Made by a program: the position numbers and the translations under genes. From Comamonadaceae bacterium (lineage in GTDB: Bacteria > Pseudomonadota > Gammaproteobacteria > Burkholderiales > Burkholderiaceae_C): a stretch of 38,678 nt of DNA. The stretch lies in NCBI GenBank assembly GCA_027486755.1, contig JAIXOM010000030.1, positions 1 through 38,678 on the forward strand. Direction: 5' to 3'. The notes under the pieces are model-generated. The model searched no databases. It worked only from the letters and a program-made list of their open reading frames with translations, and was not told the DNA's origin. This document shows, one piece after another, positions 15,437-23,408 of this stretch; positions within the stretch are counted from its first letter, which is position 1; each line of letters starts with the position of its first letter.

Positions 15437-17155
15437 ATGCTTGACCGACTCGATGCCGTTCTGCCCGTGCGTTACTGGGCCCTGGCCTTGTGCGCCACCG
15501 TCGCCGGCGCATCCTTGCTCAGTGTGCTGGTGTTTCAACAAGGGCTTTGGCTGCTGCTGGCCGCCGGAGCGCTGACGGCGCGCGGCGTGCTGGACCTGCG
15601 CCAGACCTACCATGCGATCACCCGCAACTACCCGGTGATCGGTCATCTGCGCTTTCTGCTCGAATTCATACGGCCCGAGATTCGGCAGTACTTCATCGAA
15701 AGCGACCGTGAAGCGGCGCCGTTTTCGCGGGCCCAACGCTCGCTGGTGTATCAGCGGGCCAAGGGCGCGCCAGACAGCCGGCCCTTCGGCACCCAGCTCG
15801 ATGTCGGGCAGGGCGGCTATGAGTGGATCAACCATTCCATGCAGCCCAGCCGCCTGGCCGATGCCAACTTTCGGGTCTGGATAGGTGGCGAGCCGGGTAA
15901 GCCGTCGGCATCGCGCTCGCCCTGTACCCAGCCTTACCAGGCCAGTGTGTTCAACATCTCGGCCATGAGCTTCGGCTCGCTGTCGGCCAATGCAATCTTG
16001 GCGCTCAACCAGGGCGCGAAAACCGGCGGCTTTGCCCATGACACCGGCGAAGGCTCGATCTCGTGCCACCACCGGGTGCATGGCGGCGATCTGATCTGGG
16101 AGATCGGCTCGGGCTATTTTGGCTGCCGCAACGAAGACGGGAGCTTCAGCGCCGAGCGCTTTGAGGAAAACGCGCGCGATCCGCAGGTCAAGATGATCGA
16201 AATCAAGCTCAGCCAGGGCGCCAAGCCCGGTCACGGCGGTGTGCTGCCCGGCGCCAAGGTCACGCCCGAGATCGCCGAGGCCCGCGGCGTGCCGGTGGGC
16301 GTGACCTGCGTTTCGCCGGCCAGCCACGGCGCGTTTTCAACGCCGGTGGAACTGATGCACTTCATCGTCCGCCTGCGCGAGCTCTCCGGCGGCAAGCCCA
16401 CCGGCTTCAAGCTGTGCATAGGTCATGCCTGGGAATGGTTTGCGATGGTCCGGGCCATGCTCGAGATCGGCATCACCCCCGACTTCATCGTGGTCGATGG
16501 TGCCGAAGGCGGCACCGGCGCTGCGCCAGTGGAATTTACCGACCATGTGGGAACGCCCTTGCAAGAAGGTCTGCTGCTGGTCCACAACACCCTGGTCGGC
16601 GTGGGCCTGCGCGAGCGCATACGCATCGGCGCGGCCGGCAAAGTGACCAGCGCCTTCGACATTGCCCGCATGATGGCGCTGGGCGCCGACTGGTGCAATG
16701 CCGCGCGCGGCTTCATGATGGCCCTGGGCTGCATACAGGCGCAAACCTGCCACACCGGCCACTGCCCCACCGGCGTGACCACCCAGGACCCGCTGCGCCA
16801 ACGCGCCCTGGTGCCGGCCGACAAAGCCCAGCGCGTCCACCACTTTCACCACAGCACCCTGCACGCGCTGCAAGAACTGGTGCAGGCCGCCGGCCTGGCC
16901 CACCCCAACCAGATCAGCGCCGAGCACATCATGCGGCGCATCAGCGATACCGAAGTGCGGCCCCTGAGCCAACTCATCCCCCAACTCGAAGCCGGCGCCC
17001 TGCTGGGCGGCAAACTCACAGGGGTCTGGCGCGAACACTGGGACCGCTCTACAGCCAACAGCTTTGCGCTGCAGCCGGCGACGGAGGGAAAGGCCCGGGC
17101 CGAAGGGCGGCGAAAGGCGGTGGTGGCCGATGAGGTGCAGGCGCCGCTGTTGTGA
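15437..17155 (+). CDS. FMN-binding glutamate synthase family protein
   Basis: A 572-residue protein with two N-terminal hydrophobic segments (about 13-50) and then the FMN/Fe-S synthase domain of GltB, without the amidotransferase domain. Visible are SAMSFGSLSANAILALNQGAK, HDTGEGSIS, KPGHGGVLPGAKV, DGAEGGTGAAP and the cysteine cluster CIQAQTCHTGHCPTG, which would hold a 3Fe-4S centre. Stand-alone proteins of this type are common in proteobacteria; the physiological reaction is unknown. It has an AGGAGG site and a 199-base spacer after udh. It is probably not part of the uronate pathway. Confidence 0.9.
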   Translation: MLDRLDAVLPVRYWALALCATVAGASLLSVLVFQQGLWLLLAAGALTARGVLDLRQTYHAITRNYPVIGHLRFLLEFIRPEIRQYFIESDREAAPFSRAQRSLVYQRAKGAPDSRPFGTQLDVGQGGYEWINHSMQPSRLADANFRVWIGGEPGKPSASRSPCTQPYQASVFNISAMSFGSLSANAILALNQGAKTGGFAHDTGEGSISCHHRVHGGDLIWEIGSGYFGCRNEDGSFSAERFEENARDPQVKMIEIKLSQGAKPGHGGVLPGAKVTPEIAEARGVPVGVTCVSPASHGAFSTPVELMHFIVRLRELSGGKPTGFKLCIGHAWEWFAMVRAMLEIGITPDFIVVDGAEGGTGAAPVEFTDHVGTPLQEGLLLVHNTLVGVGLRERIRIGAAGKVTSAFDIARMMALGADWCNAARGFMMALGCIQAQTCHTGHCPTGVTTQDPLRQRALVPADKAQRVHHFHHSTLHALQELVQAAGLAHPNQISAEHIMRRISDTEVRPLSQLIPQLEAGALLGGKLTGVWREHWDRSTANSFALQPATEGKARAEGRRKAVVADEVQAPLL

Positions 17156-17255
17156 GACCAGAGGCAGCCCTCACTCACCTGAAGGCTCAGCCGACGCCGG
17201 GCCAGGAATCCATTCTTCGTCTCTATGTACTTCAACCACAAGGGGGGGCGAGGCC

Positions 17256-17363
17256 TTAGGCTCCACTGCGGCGACTCGCCGAACGCTTGTTGATCCAGTC
17301 GAGCAAGGCCTCCCAATCAGCGGAAGTAGCCGGAAGTTTCTTTCGCGTATCGACGGATTTCAT
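17256..17363 (-). CDS. Possible small protein, 35 residues, unknown
   Basis: An ATG at 17363 opens a 35-codon frame (MKSVDTRKKLPATSADWEAL and a basic tail RSASRRSGA). The mix of polar and amphipathic residues and the few basic ones at both ends look protein-like. It lies about 100 bases downstream of the PIN gene on the same strand. An AAAGG stretch 11 bases upstream could serve as a weak ribosome binding site. I recognise no family. It could be the rest of a decayed antitoxin or chance. Confidence 0.3.
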   Translation of the reverse strand: MKSVDTRKKLPATSADWEALLDWINKRSASRRSGA

Positions 17364-17420
17364 GCTTTTCTGCCTTTCGAAGACTGATGATGTGCGGCTC
17401 ATCGCCTCGCTCTGTCCATG

Positions 17421-17442
17421 GCACCATGGCAATACATGGTGC
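17421..17442. repeat. Perfect 8-bp inverted repeat
   Basis: GCACCATG and CATGGTGC are separated by six bases. No T-run follows in either direction, so it is more like a protein-binding palindrome than a terminator. It lies between the PIN gene and the small ORF. Confidence 0.45.
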
Positions 17443-17462
17443 AGCGCACCGAAGAACTCACA

Positions 17463-17894
17463 TCACCGGCCCGCAAACCCCGTTTTGAGCGCCTTCTTGT
17501 CCGCCCCAGGATTAAGCGCAACACCCAGTCGCTCCAGCCGCTTGCGCATGGCCAGAACGGCCTTGTCCTTGCTCAGCAATACAGCTTGGTAGGCTACGGC
17601 GAGGTCGATGAATTTTTGGTCGTCGGCGTCTTTGCAGGTGCAGGTGGCCTTGGGCGCGGTGGGGCACAAGGTGGCGCGTGCATCGAAGGCGGCCATCACC
17701 TGGGTGGGAGTGAGGCGGTAGAAGGCCAGGCGGGGCTGGAGTTGGGGGTAGTCGAGCACGCGCAGGAGTTCTTCGCGCATGGCGGCAGTCGCCAGCCACT
17801 GCAGGTGGCCGGCTTCGAGTGCGGCGCGCAGCTCGGCGCTGTTCGGGTCCCCAAAAACCAATAGGTCGAGCACGACGTTGGTGTCGATGACCAC
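17463..17894 (-). CDS. PIN-domain protein, putative toxin (COG1569-like)
   Basis: PIN proteins are Mg-dependent ribonucleases, often VapC-type toxins. The 143-residue product starts MVIDTNVVLDLL (Asp4), has Glu41/Glu42, then DADDQKFIDLA (Asp89, Asp91, Asp92, Asp97) and LLSKDKA (Asp110), which make the acidic active site. I chose the GTG at 17894 because it places the DTN motif at the N-terminus as usual. The frame continues upstream through repeat DNA (the GTGGGGGCACACGCTGCG tandem), which is unlikely to be coding. No clear antitoxin gene lies next to it, which is common for this group. Confidence 0.8.
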   Translation of the reverse strand: MVIDTNVVLDLLVFGDPNSAELRAALEAGHLQWLATAAMREELLRVLDYPQLQPRLAFYRLTPTQVMAAFDARATLCPTAPKATCTCKDADDQKFIDLAVAYQAVLLSKDKAVLAMRKRLERLGVALNPGADKKALKTGFAGR

Positions 17895-17948
17895 GGGGGC
17901 GTGGACTTCGCGCTGGGTCGGCGGCTGTTCTAGCCCAGTTGCGCCCTC

Positions 17949-18010
17949 CGCAGCGTGTGCCCCCACCGCAGCGTGTGCCCCCACCCCTGCCCTCCCCCAG
18001 AGGGGGAGGG
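17949..18010. repeat. 18-bp tandem duplication plus GC-rich hairpin
   Basis: CGCAGCGTGTGCCCCCAC is present twice in direct tandem (17949-17966 and 17967-17984). It is followed by a perfect 9-bp hairpin CCCTCCCCC/GGGGGAGGG with a 3-base loop (17990-18010). The hairpin lies 18 bases past the methyltransferase stop on the minus strand. Elements of this style, with CCCCC-GGGGG stems, recur between genes in Comamonadaceae. There is no T-tract. Confidence 0.65.
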
Positions 18011-18028
18011 AGCCAGAACCTGAGGCGC

Positions 18029-19408
18029 TCACTGAAGGGATTGCCCGGCGGGCGGGGCCAGCCCTGCTGGTGGTGTTTGCGGCGCTTCGGTCTTGCGCGG
18101 CGAGCCGGCTACCAGATCGAAGCGGAACAGCCGGCATTCAATGGGGCCGTTCCACATCGGTACTCGGCGCGACTCTTTCAGGCGCATCTTGCCGGGCAGT
18201 TTGAGATCGGGTGTGAGCAGGTGGGCGGTCCAGCCTGCGTATTGTTTTTTCCAGTGGGCGGCGAGGCGCTCGAAAAAGTCGTCGACCTGCTGGCCGGTTT
18301 CGGTCTGCGCATGTTCGCGCCCGCCCGGGGCGCTGCGCGCCGGGGCCGGCCTGGCGTTCAAGGGCTGGCCGAATTCATCGACATCGTGTTCGAAAGACGC
18401 AGCGGGTCCGCCCCGTTGCGGCGCGCGGCGGCCGCCGCCGGGGGCGGCCACACCGGCCACGGCAATGCGCTCGCCATAGGGCGGATTAAGCAGCATCACG
18501 CCGCTGGGCGCTGGTGGCGGGCGCTGCAGGGCGTCGCCGCCGCGCAGTTGCAAGGCATGGGCCACGCCGGCGCGCTCGGCATTGCGCTGTGCAAAGTCAA
18601 CCATGCGAAACGAGACATCGCTGCCGAACACGGGCGCCACCGGCGGCGTGATCAGGCTTTGAGCCTCGCGGCGCAGGCCCTGCCACACCGCATCTTGATA
18701 GGGCTTGAGCTTTTCGAAGCCAAAGCGGCGCAGCAGGCCCGGCGCCATGTGGCAGGCGATCTGCGCGGCCTCAATGACGATGGTGCCCGAGCCGCAGCAG
18801 GGGTCGTACAGCGGCAGGCCGTCCTCGCACTGCTGGTCCCAGCCGCTGGCTGCGATCATGGCCGCAGCCAGGGTTTCCTTCAGGGGCGCGTCGCCCTTGT
18901 CCTCGCGCCAGCCACGCTTGAACAGGGGCTCGCCCGAGGTGTCGATGTGCAGCGTGACGGTGTCTGTCGTCAGGTGGGCATGGATGCGCACATCGGGCCA
19001 GCGGGTCTCCACGCTCGGGCGCTGGTCATTGAACTTGGCGCGAAAGCGGTCGGCCACCGCGTCCTTGATGCGCAGGGTGGCAAAGTTCAGGCTCTGCAGC
19101 GGGCTGTGCTGGGCCGTCATCTCGACCTTGAAGGTCTGGCGCGGATCAAACCATGCCTCCCAGGCCACATTGCCGGCGGCGTTGTAGAGGTCTTCTTCGC
19201 TGCGGTAGGCATGGTGGGCCAACTGCACCAGCACCCGCTGAGCCAGCCGGCTGTGCAAATTGAGCTTGAGCGCATCGCGCCAGCTGCCTTGCAGGGCGAC
19301 GCCGGCGCGCCAGGCTTTGGGGGCGATGCCGGTGCTGCGCTGCACCTCAGCGGCGAGCAGATCCTGCACCCCGGCGGCGCAGGGTAAAAACAGGGACAGG
19401 CCGTTCAC
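18029..19408 (-). CDS. THUMP-domain class I SAM-dependent RNA methyltransferase (RlmL N-half type)
   Basis: Related to the N-terminal half of RlmL, which methylates 23S rRNA G2445. The 459-residue protein has an N-terminal ferredoxin-like/THUMP region (about 1-160), then the methyltransferase domain with DPCCGSGTIVIEAA and the catalytic NPPYGER. A low-complexity Gly/Ala/Arg-rich insert of about 60 residues follows NPPYGER. The start is the GTG at 19408, whose GTGA overlaps the rpoN stop, so the gene is coupled to rpoN. The C-terminus ends with a Pro/Ala-rich tail. The exact rRNA site is inferred from the family. Confidence 0.88.
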   Translation of the reverse strand: MNGLSLFLPCAAGVQDLLAAEVQRSTGIAPKAWRAGVALQGSWRDALKLNLHSRLAQRVLVQLAHHAYRSEEDLYNAAGNVAWEAWFDPRQTFKVEMTAQHSPLQSLNFATLRIKDAVADRFRAKFNDQRPSVETRWPDVRIHAHLTTDTVTLHIDTSGEPLFKRGWREDKGDAPLKETLAAAMIAASGWDQQCEDGLPLYDPCCGSGTIVIEAAQIACHMAPGLLRRFGFEKLKPYQDAVWQGLRREAQSLITPPVAPVFGSDVSFRMVDFAQRNAERAGVAHALQLRGGDALQRPPPAPSGVMLLNPPYGERIAVAGVAAPGGGRRAPQRGGPAASFEHDVDEFGQPLNARPAPARSAPGGREHAQTETGQQVDDFFERLAAHWKKQYAGWTAHLLTPDLKLPGKMRLKESRRVPMWNGPIECRLFRFDLVAGSPRKTEAPQTPPAGLAPPAGQSLQ

Positions 19409-20967
19409 AGGGTCTTTCGCAGATTGGCCGGCGCAATGCGCAGGGCCTCGCGGTATTTGGCGACGGTGCGGCGGGCGCATTCGATGCCTTGTTCGCGCAG
19501 CATGTCGGAGATCTGGTTGTCGCTCAGTGGCTTGTTGGCACTTTCGGCGGCGACAAACTGCTTGATGAGCGCACGCACTGCGGTGCTCGATGCATTGCTG
19601 CCACTCTCGGTGCCCAGGCCCGAGCCGAAGAAGTACTTGAGCTCGAAGGTGCCAAAGGGCGTGCTCATGTATTTGGCGGTGGTCACGCGCGAGATGGTCG
19701 ACTCATGCAGGCCCAGCTCGTCGGCAATCTCGCGCAGCACCAGCGGGCGCATGGCCAACTCACCGTGCAGGAAGAAGTTTTTCTGCCGCTCGACGATGGC
19801 AGTCGAGACGCGCAAGATGGTCTCAAAGCGTTGCTGCACATTCTTGATGAACCAGCGCGCCTCCTGCAAGCGCTGCTGCAGCGCGGCGCCCTGCTGGCCT
19901 TTGTGCTGCTTGAGGGCGTTGGCGTAAATATCGTGTACCCGCAAACGCGGCATCACGTCGCTGTTGAGCGTGACTTTGAATCCCTTGCCCGACTTGAGCA
20001 CCAGCACATCGGGCACCACCAGGTTGCGCTCAAGGTTGACAAAGCGCCGGCCGGGCTTGGGGTCGAGCCGGCCGATGATGACTATGGCCGCCTTGATCAG
20101 GGCTTCGCTCAAGCCGGTGGCCGCCACCAGGCGTTTGACGTCGCGCTTGGCCAGCAGCTCCATGGGCTGCTTGCACACCGCAATGGCGGCGCGGGTCTCC
20201 TCGGTGTTGCGCTCATCGAGCAGCTGCAAGCCCAGGCATTCGGCCAGGTCGCGCGCGCCCACGCCAGCGGGCTCCATGTTGTGCAGCAAGCCCAGGGCCA
20301 TCAAAAAGCGCTGCTGAAGCTCTTCAAACTCTTCCAGGTCGTCGCCAGCCAGCGCTGCGGCCAACTCCTCCAGGCTGTCTTCCAGATAGCCGTCGTCGTT
20401 GAGCGATTCAATGAGGAAATGCAGGGCCGCACGGTCTTCGTCGGACAGGCGCAGCGACAGGGCCTGCCGGTGCAGGTGTTGCTGCAGGGTCTCATGGCTG
20501 CGGGCCAGCTCGATGGCATCGGTCTCTTCGTCGTCGTTGTTGTTCTTGCGCGCCGGCGCATCGCTGCCCCATTCGCTGTCATCGGGCGCGGTCTCGACCG
20601 AGCCGTCGCCCTCCCAGCTTTCTTCGAGCGGCGCATCGGCGTCGCTCTCGCTGTTGGGCGTCTCGGGCGAGGTGCTGCTGTCGGTCACCGGCGCCGATAT
20701 TTCGGGCGCGCTGGGCGCGCTGGCCGCTTCCTGCGCGCCTTCAAAATCACGCGCGTCCTGGGTGACCGGCGTGTCGGCCTGGTTGACGCCAAAATCCTCG
20801 CGCTCGGCAGTCTCGTCGCTGCGCTCGAGAAACGGGTTTTCGTCGAGCATCTGCTCGACCTCCTGGCTCAGCTCCAGGGTCGACAGTTGCAGCAGGCGGA
20901 TGGATTGCTGCAGCTGGGGCGTGAGCGCCAGATGCTGCGAGACTCGGAGCGAAAGGCCTTGTTTCAT
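19405..20967 (-). CDS. rpoN: RNA polymerase sigma-54 factor
   Basis: RpoN directs polymerase to -24/-12 promoters that need an ATP-dependent activator. The 520-residue protein has the Gln/Leu-rich activator-interacting region (MKQGLSLRVSQHLALTPQLQQSIRLLQLST), an acidic linker (about 60-170), the core-binding region, the helix-turn-helix, and the C-terminal RpoN box ARRTVAKYRE. I chose the ATG at 20967 because it opens with the conserved N-terminal motif; the frame upstream runs through repeat DNA and lptB. It follows lptB, as in many proteobacteria, with a repeat element between them. Confidence 0.96.
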   Translation of the reverse strand: MKQGLSLRVSQHLALTPQLQQSIRLLQLSTLELSQEVEQMLDENPFLERSDETAEREDFGVNQADTPVTQDARDFEGAQEAASAPSAPEISAPVTDSSTSPETPNSESDADAPLEESWEGDGSVETAPDDSEWGSDAPARKNNNDDEETDAIELARSHETLQQHLHRQALSLRLSDEDRAALHFLIESLNDDGYLEDSLEELAAALAGDDLEEFEELQQRFLMALGLLHNMEPAGVGARDLAECLGLQLLDERNTEETRAAIAVCKQPMELLAKRDVKRLVAATGLSEALIKAAIVIIGRLDPKPGRRFVNLERNLVVPDVLVLKSGKGFKVTLNSDVMPRLRVHDIYANALKQHKGQQGAALQQRLQEARWFIKNVQQRFETILRVSTAIVERQKNFFLHGELAMRPLVLREIADELGLHESTISRVTTAKYMSTPFGTFELKYFFGSGLGTESGSNASSTAVRALIKQFVAAESANKPLSDNQISDMLREQGIECARRTVAKYREALRIAPANLRKTL

Positions 20968-21067
20968 GAGGGCCTCACCGAGCCGGCGCCGGGCCGCCCC
21001 AAGCCGGCGAGCGCCCCCTCGGGGGGCAGCGCTGTACACGAAGTGACAAGCGTGGGGGCCAACATGT
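20968..21067. repeat. Intergenic GC-rich hairpin repeat between lptB and rpoN
   Basis: The 100-base spacer contains CCCCCTCGGGGGG-type inverted repeat (about 21013-21027) flanked by GCTTGTCACTTCGTGTACAG on the minus strand. Blocks like this, with a CCCCCGAGGGGG core, are common between genes in Comamonadaceae. It could affect rpoN expression, because the rpoN ribosome binding site is not obvious downstream. Confidence 0.55.
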
Positions 21068-21865
21068 TCACATTCGGAAGTGCTCGCCCAGGTAGACCCG
21101 GCGCACATCAGCGTTGTTGACGATTTCAGCGGGCGTGCCCTGGGCCAGCACATGGCCCTGGCTGATGATGAAGGCGTGGTCGCATATGCCCAAGGTTTCA
21201 CGCACATTGTGGTCGGTGATCAGCACACCGATGCCACGGGCCTTGAGGAAGCCAACGATGCGCTGGATCTCGATGACCGCGATCGGGTCGATGCCGGCAA
21301 ATGGCTCGTCGAGCAGAATGAAACGCGGCTGGCTGGCCAGGGCGCGCGCGATCTCCACCCGCCTGCGCTCGCCGCCCGAGAGTGCCGGCGCGGCCGATTT
21401 GCGGATGTGCTCGACCCGCAGGTCGTGCAGCAGCACATCGGTGCGCTTGTCGATTTCGGCCTCGCCCAGCGGCACGCCTGCGGCATCGGTTTGCAGCTCG
21501 AGCACCGCCCGTATGTTTTCTTCCACGGTGAGCTTGCGAAAGATGGAGGCTTCCTGCGGCAAATAGCTCAGGCCCATGCGGGCACGCTGGTGGATGGGCA
21601 GTCGCTCGACCGACTGGCCGTCGATGCTGATGCGCCCCGCATCGGCGCGCACCAGGCCCACGATCATGTAGAAGGACGTGGTCTTGCCAGCACCGTTGGG
21701 GCCGAGCAGGCCCACCACCTCGCCGCTTTGCACCGCCAGCGAAACGTCTTCGACCACCAGCCGGCTGCCGTAGGACTTGCGCAGGCCCATCGCCTCAAGC
21801 CGACTGGGCTGACGCGACGCCTTTGCTGCGGCATCGAGTGAGGCACTGGGCTCCATCGGGCGCAT
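21068..21865 (-). CDS. lptB: LPS export ABC transporter ATP-binding protein
   Basis: LptB powers extraction of lipopolysaccharide from the inner membrane by LptFG. The 265-residue ATPase has Walker [11 protein letters not shown], the Q-loop [19 protein letters not shown], the signature LSGGERRR, Walker [17 protein letters not shown] and the switch His in TDHNVRET. It is about 20 residues longer at the N-terminus than usual; MEPSASLD at 21856 is an alternative start. lptA lies nine bases upstream on the same strand. Confidence 0.97.
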   Translation of the reverse strand: MRPMEPSASLDAAAKASRQPSRLEAMGLRKSYGSRLVVEDVSLAVQSGEVVGLLGPNGAGKTTSFYMIVGLVRADAGRISIDGQSVERLPIHQRARMGLSYLPQEASIFRKLTVEENIRAVLELQTDAAGVPLGEAEIDKRTDVLLHDLRVEHIRKSAAPALSGGERRRVEIARALASQPRFILLDEPFAGIDPIAVIEIQRIVGFLKARGIGVLITDHNVRETLGICDHAFIISQGHVLAQGTPAEIVNNADVRRVYLGEHFRM

Positions 21866-21874
21866 GCGGCCTGT

Positions 21875-22504
21875 CTATCTCTGGTTGCCAAGCGCCGGAC
21901 TGGGCCGCAGCGCGGGCCCCGGCGCAGGGGGCGGCGGGGCAGCGCCTGCGGCGCCAGGTGCAGGGCGCGGCGAGATCTGGGCGCGCACCCGGCCGCCCGC
22001 AGCGCTGCCCGGAGCGCCCACATTGCGCGGCTCGCCGTCGACGGTGAAAACCTCGCGGCTGTTGTCATAGCGGATCACAGCACCAGAGGTTTCGTCGGCC
22101 ACCTTGGTGCCCACATAGCGGCGCAGCACCGCCTGACGGCTCATTTGCAGGGTGTCGGCACGGCCGTCGTATTCAATCAGTTCGGCCTCGGCCTCGACAT
22201 ATTCGTCGACCCCGTCGCGCTTGCTGCGCCAAAAAGCCAGCTTGCCGGGTGCCGCCTGTATGGTGGCCCGCTGGTAGCCATCGCTGGTCTGGGTCACCTC
22301 AACCCGCTCACCGCGCAAGACCATGCTGCCTTTGTTGATGATGACGTTGCCGGTAAAAAGCGTTTGCTGCTTGAGCTCGTCGTGACGCATCGCGTCGGCC
22401 TCGGCGTTGATCGGCTTGAAGCGGTCGGCTTTCTCGGCATGGGCCGCACCGAACACCAGCGCAAACAGCGCGGCGGTCAAGATGGAAGGGTAAAGCCGGG
22501 TCAT
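21875..22504 (-). CDS. lptA: LPS transport periplasmic protein
   Basis: LptA forms the periplasmic bridge that carries LPS to the outer membrane. The 209-residue precursor has a signal peptide (MTRLYPSILTAALFALVFGA, cleavage likely after AHA) and the OstA-like segments AEADAMRHDELKQQTLFTGNV, KGSMVLRGERVEV and YDGRADTLQMSRQAVLRR, ending with a long Pro/Ala-rich tail. I chose the ATG at 22504 because it gives a proper signal peptide. Its usual neighbour lptC is not upstream; dsbA is there instead. Confidence 0.92.
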   Translation of the reverse strand: MTRLYPSILTAALFALVFGAAHAEKADRFKPINAEADAMRHDELKQQTLFTGNVIINKGSMVLRGERVEVTQTSDGYQRATIQAAPGKLAFWRSKRDGVDEYVEAEAELIEYDGRADTLQMSRQAVLRRYVGTKVADETSGAVIRYDNSREVFTVDGEPRNVGAPGSAAGGRVRAQISPRPAPGAAGAAPPPPAPGPALRPSPALGNQR

Positions 22505-22574
22505 GGGTAAGGCACGAATCTTGCAGTTTCTGCGAACGATTGTAGCCACCCAAACGGCCCCTGCCGCATCTGCC

Positions 22575-22586
22575 CCCCTTAAGGGG
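22575..22586. repeat. Palindrome CCCCTTAAGGGG between lptA and dsbA
   Basis: A 12-bp perfect palindrome lies inside a GC-rich spacer of 134 bases. It lies downstream of dsbA on the minus strand but has no T-tract, so it is a poor terminator. It resembles short repeats that occur between genes in Comamonadaceae. Confidence 0.4.
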
Positions 22587-22638
22587 CAGGGGAAGCGGAT
22601 AGCGGGGCCTTGTCAGCCCCAGCCGCCGCCGCGGCAAC

Positions 22639-23295
22639 TCAGGCCTTGGCGCCCTTGGACGCCTGGGCCACGAGGTAATCGGTCACTTGCAGGGCTCGCT
22701 GCATGTTGCCAGCCAAACTACCCGAGGTGAAGTATTTGCCGGCAATACCCAGCGAGGGGACGCCGTCCACCTTGTACTGCTCCTGCAGCTGGGTGGCGCG
22801 GCGCGCCTTGGTCACCACTGGGAAGGAGTTGTACTGCTCCAAGAATTTGGCCTTGTCCACGCCTTGCTTGGCGACCCAGTTGGCCACTTGATCGACCGAG
22901 TCCAAGGTCTGCTTTTCCACATGAATCGCATAAAACACCTTCTTATGCAATTCCGGCAACCTGCCCATGGCCTCCAGCACATAAAACAAGCGCTGCTGCG
23001 GCTCAAAGGTGGGCCGGAACATCACCGGCACCCGACGGAAGTGGACGTTCTTGGGCAGCTTGCTCAGCCAGGCTTCGAGCAGGGGCTCAAAGGAATTGCA
23101 ATGGGGGCAGCTGTACCAGAAGAACTCGACCACATCGACCTTGCCCGGGCCGCCTTCAGTCGGCGCAGCTTGGTCCAGGCTGATGAAATCAGCGCCATCG
23201 GCCGGCGGCTTGCTCTGGGCCAACGCCGCCAGCGGGCTTGTCAAAGCCAAGCCCGTCAAGGCGCCAGCAGATTGATTGAATTGACGTCGCAGCAT
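22639..23295 (-). CDS. dsbA: Thiol:disulfide interchange protein DsbA/DsbL
   Basis: DsbA introduces disulfide bonds into periplasmic proteins. The 218-residue protein has the redox motif CPHC (Cys63, Cys66) after VEFFWYS and a cis-proline in DGVPS. The N-terminus MLRRQFNQSAGALTGLALTS is a signal sequence with a twin arginine, so Tat or Sec export are both possible. A GGAGAAAC site precedes the ATG. A terminator hairpin separates it from the SPOR gene upstream. Confidence 0.93.
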   Translation of the reverse strand: MLRRQFNQSAGALTGLALTSPLAALAQSKPPADGADFISLDQAAPTEGGPGKVDVVEFFWYSCPHCNSFEPLLEAWLSKLPKNVHFRRVPVMFRPTFEPQQRLFYVLEAMGRLPELHKKVFYAIHVEKQTLDSVDQVANWVAKQGVDKAKFLEQYNSFPVVTKARRATQLQEQYKVDGVPSLGIAGKYFTSGSLAGNMQRALQVTDYLVAQASKGAKA

Positions 23296-23360
23296 TGCAG
23301 TTTCTCCTTCGTATCAGCCTGTGCAGCACCCGCGCCAGGCCCTTAACTTCGCATTGAACA

Positions 23361-23389
23361 CCAAGAAAGCCGAGCTCGCAAAGCTCGGC
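23361..23389 (-). terminator. Intrinsic terminator after the SPOR gene
   Basis: On the minus strand, GCCGAGCT and AGCTCGGC form a perfect 8-bp stem with a five-base loop (23369-23389) followed by TTTCTT. It lies 20 bases past the SPOR stop codon and so should end the argS-SPOR transcript. Confidence 0.6.
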
Positions 23390-23408
23390 AGAAAGACCAC
23401 TGGCCCGC

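Larger units (their letters stand above)
17156..17462. other. Spacer between the FMN protein and the PIN gene
   Basis: This 307-base stretch holds no long gene. It contains a possible 35-codon ORF on the minus strand (17256-17363) and a perfect 8-bp inverted repeat at 17421-17442, both described separately. Composition is more mixed than in the flanking genes. Confidence 0.6.

Noticed and set aside
17949..17984. Tandem 18-bp repeats considered as a CRISPR array
   Set aside because: There are only two copies in direct contact with no spacers, so it is a simple duplication in a GC-rich repeat.
18138..18900. Extension of the PIN gene upstream
   Set aside because: The frame ends at 18137 and the upstream part runs through tandem repeats and the methyltransferase 3' end; the DTN motif at the N-terminus supports the start at 17894.
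17939..19387. Plus-strand frame of 482 codons over the methyltransferase gene
   Set aside because: It mirrors the GC-rich coding frame of the THUMP methyltransferase on the other strand and has no protein-like motifs.
19489..21120. Plus-strand frame of 543 codons over rpoN
   Set aside because: It is the reverse-strand shadow of rpoN, a well-supported gene; high GC content keeps antisense frames open.
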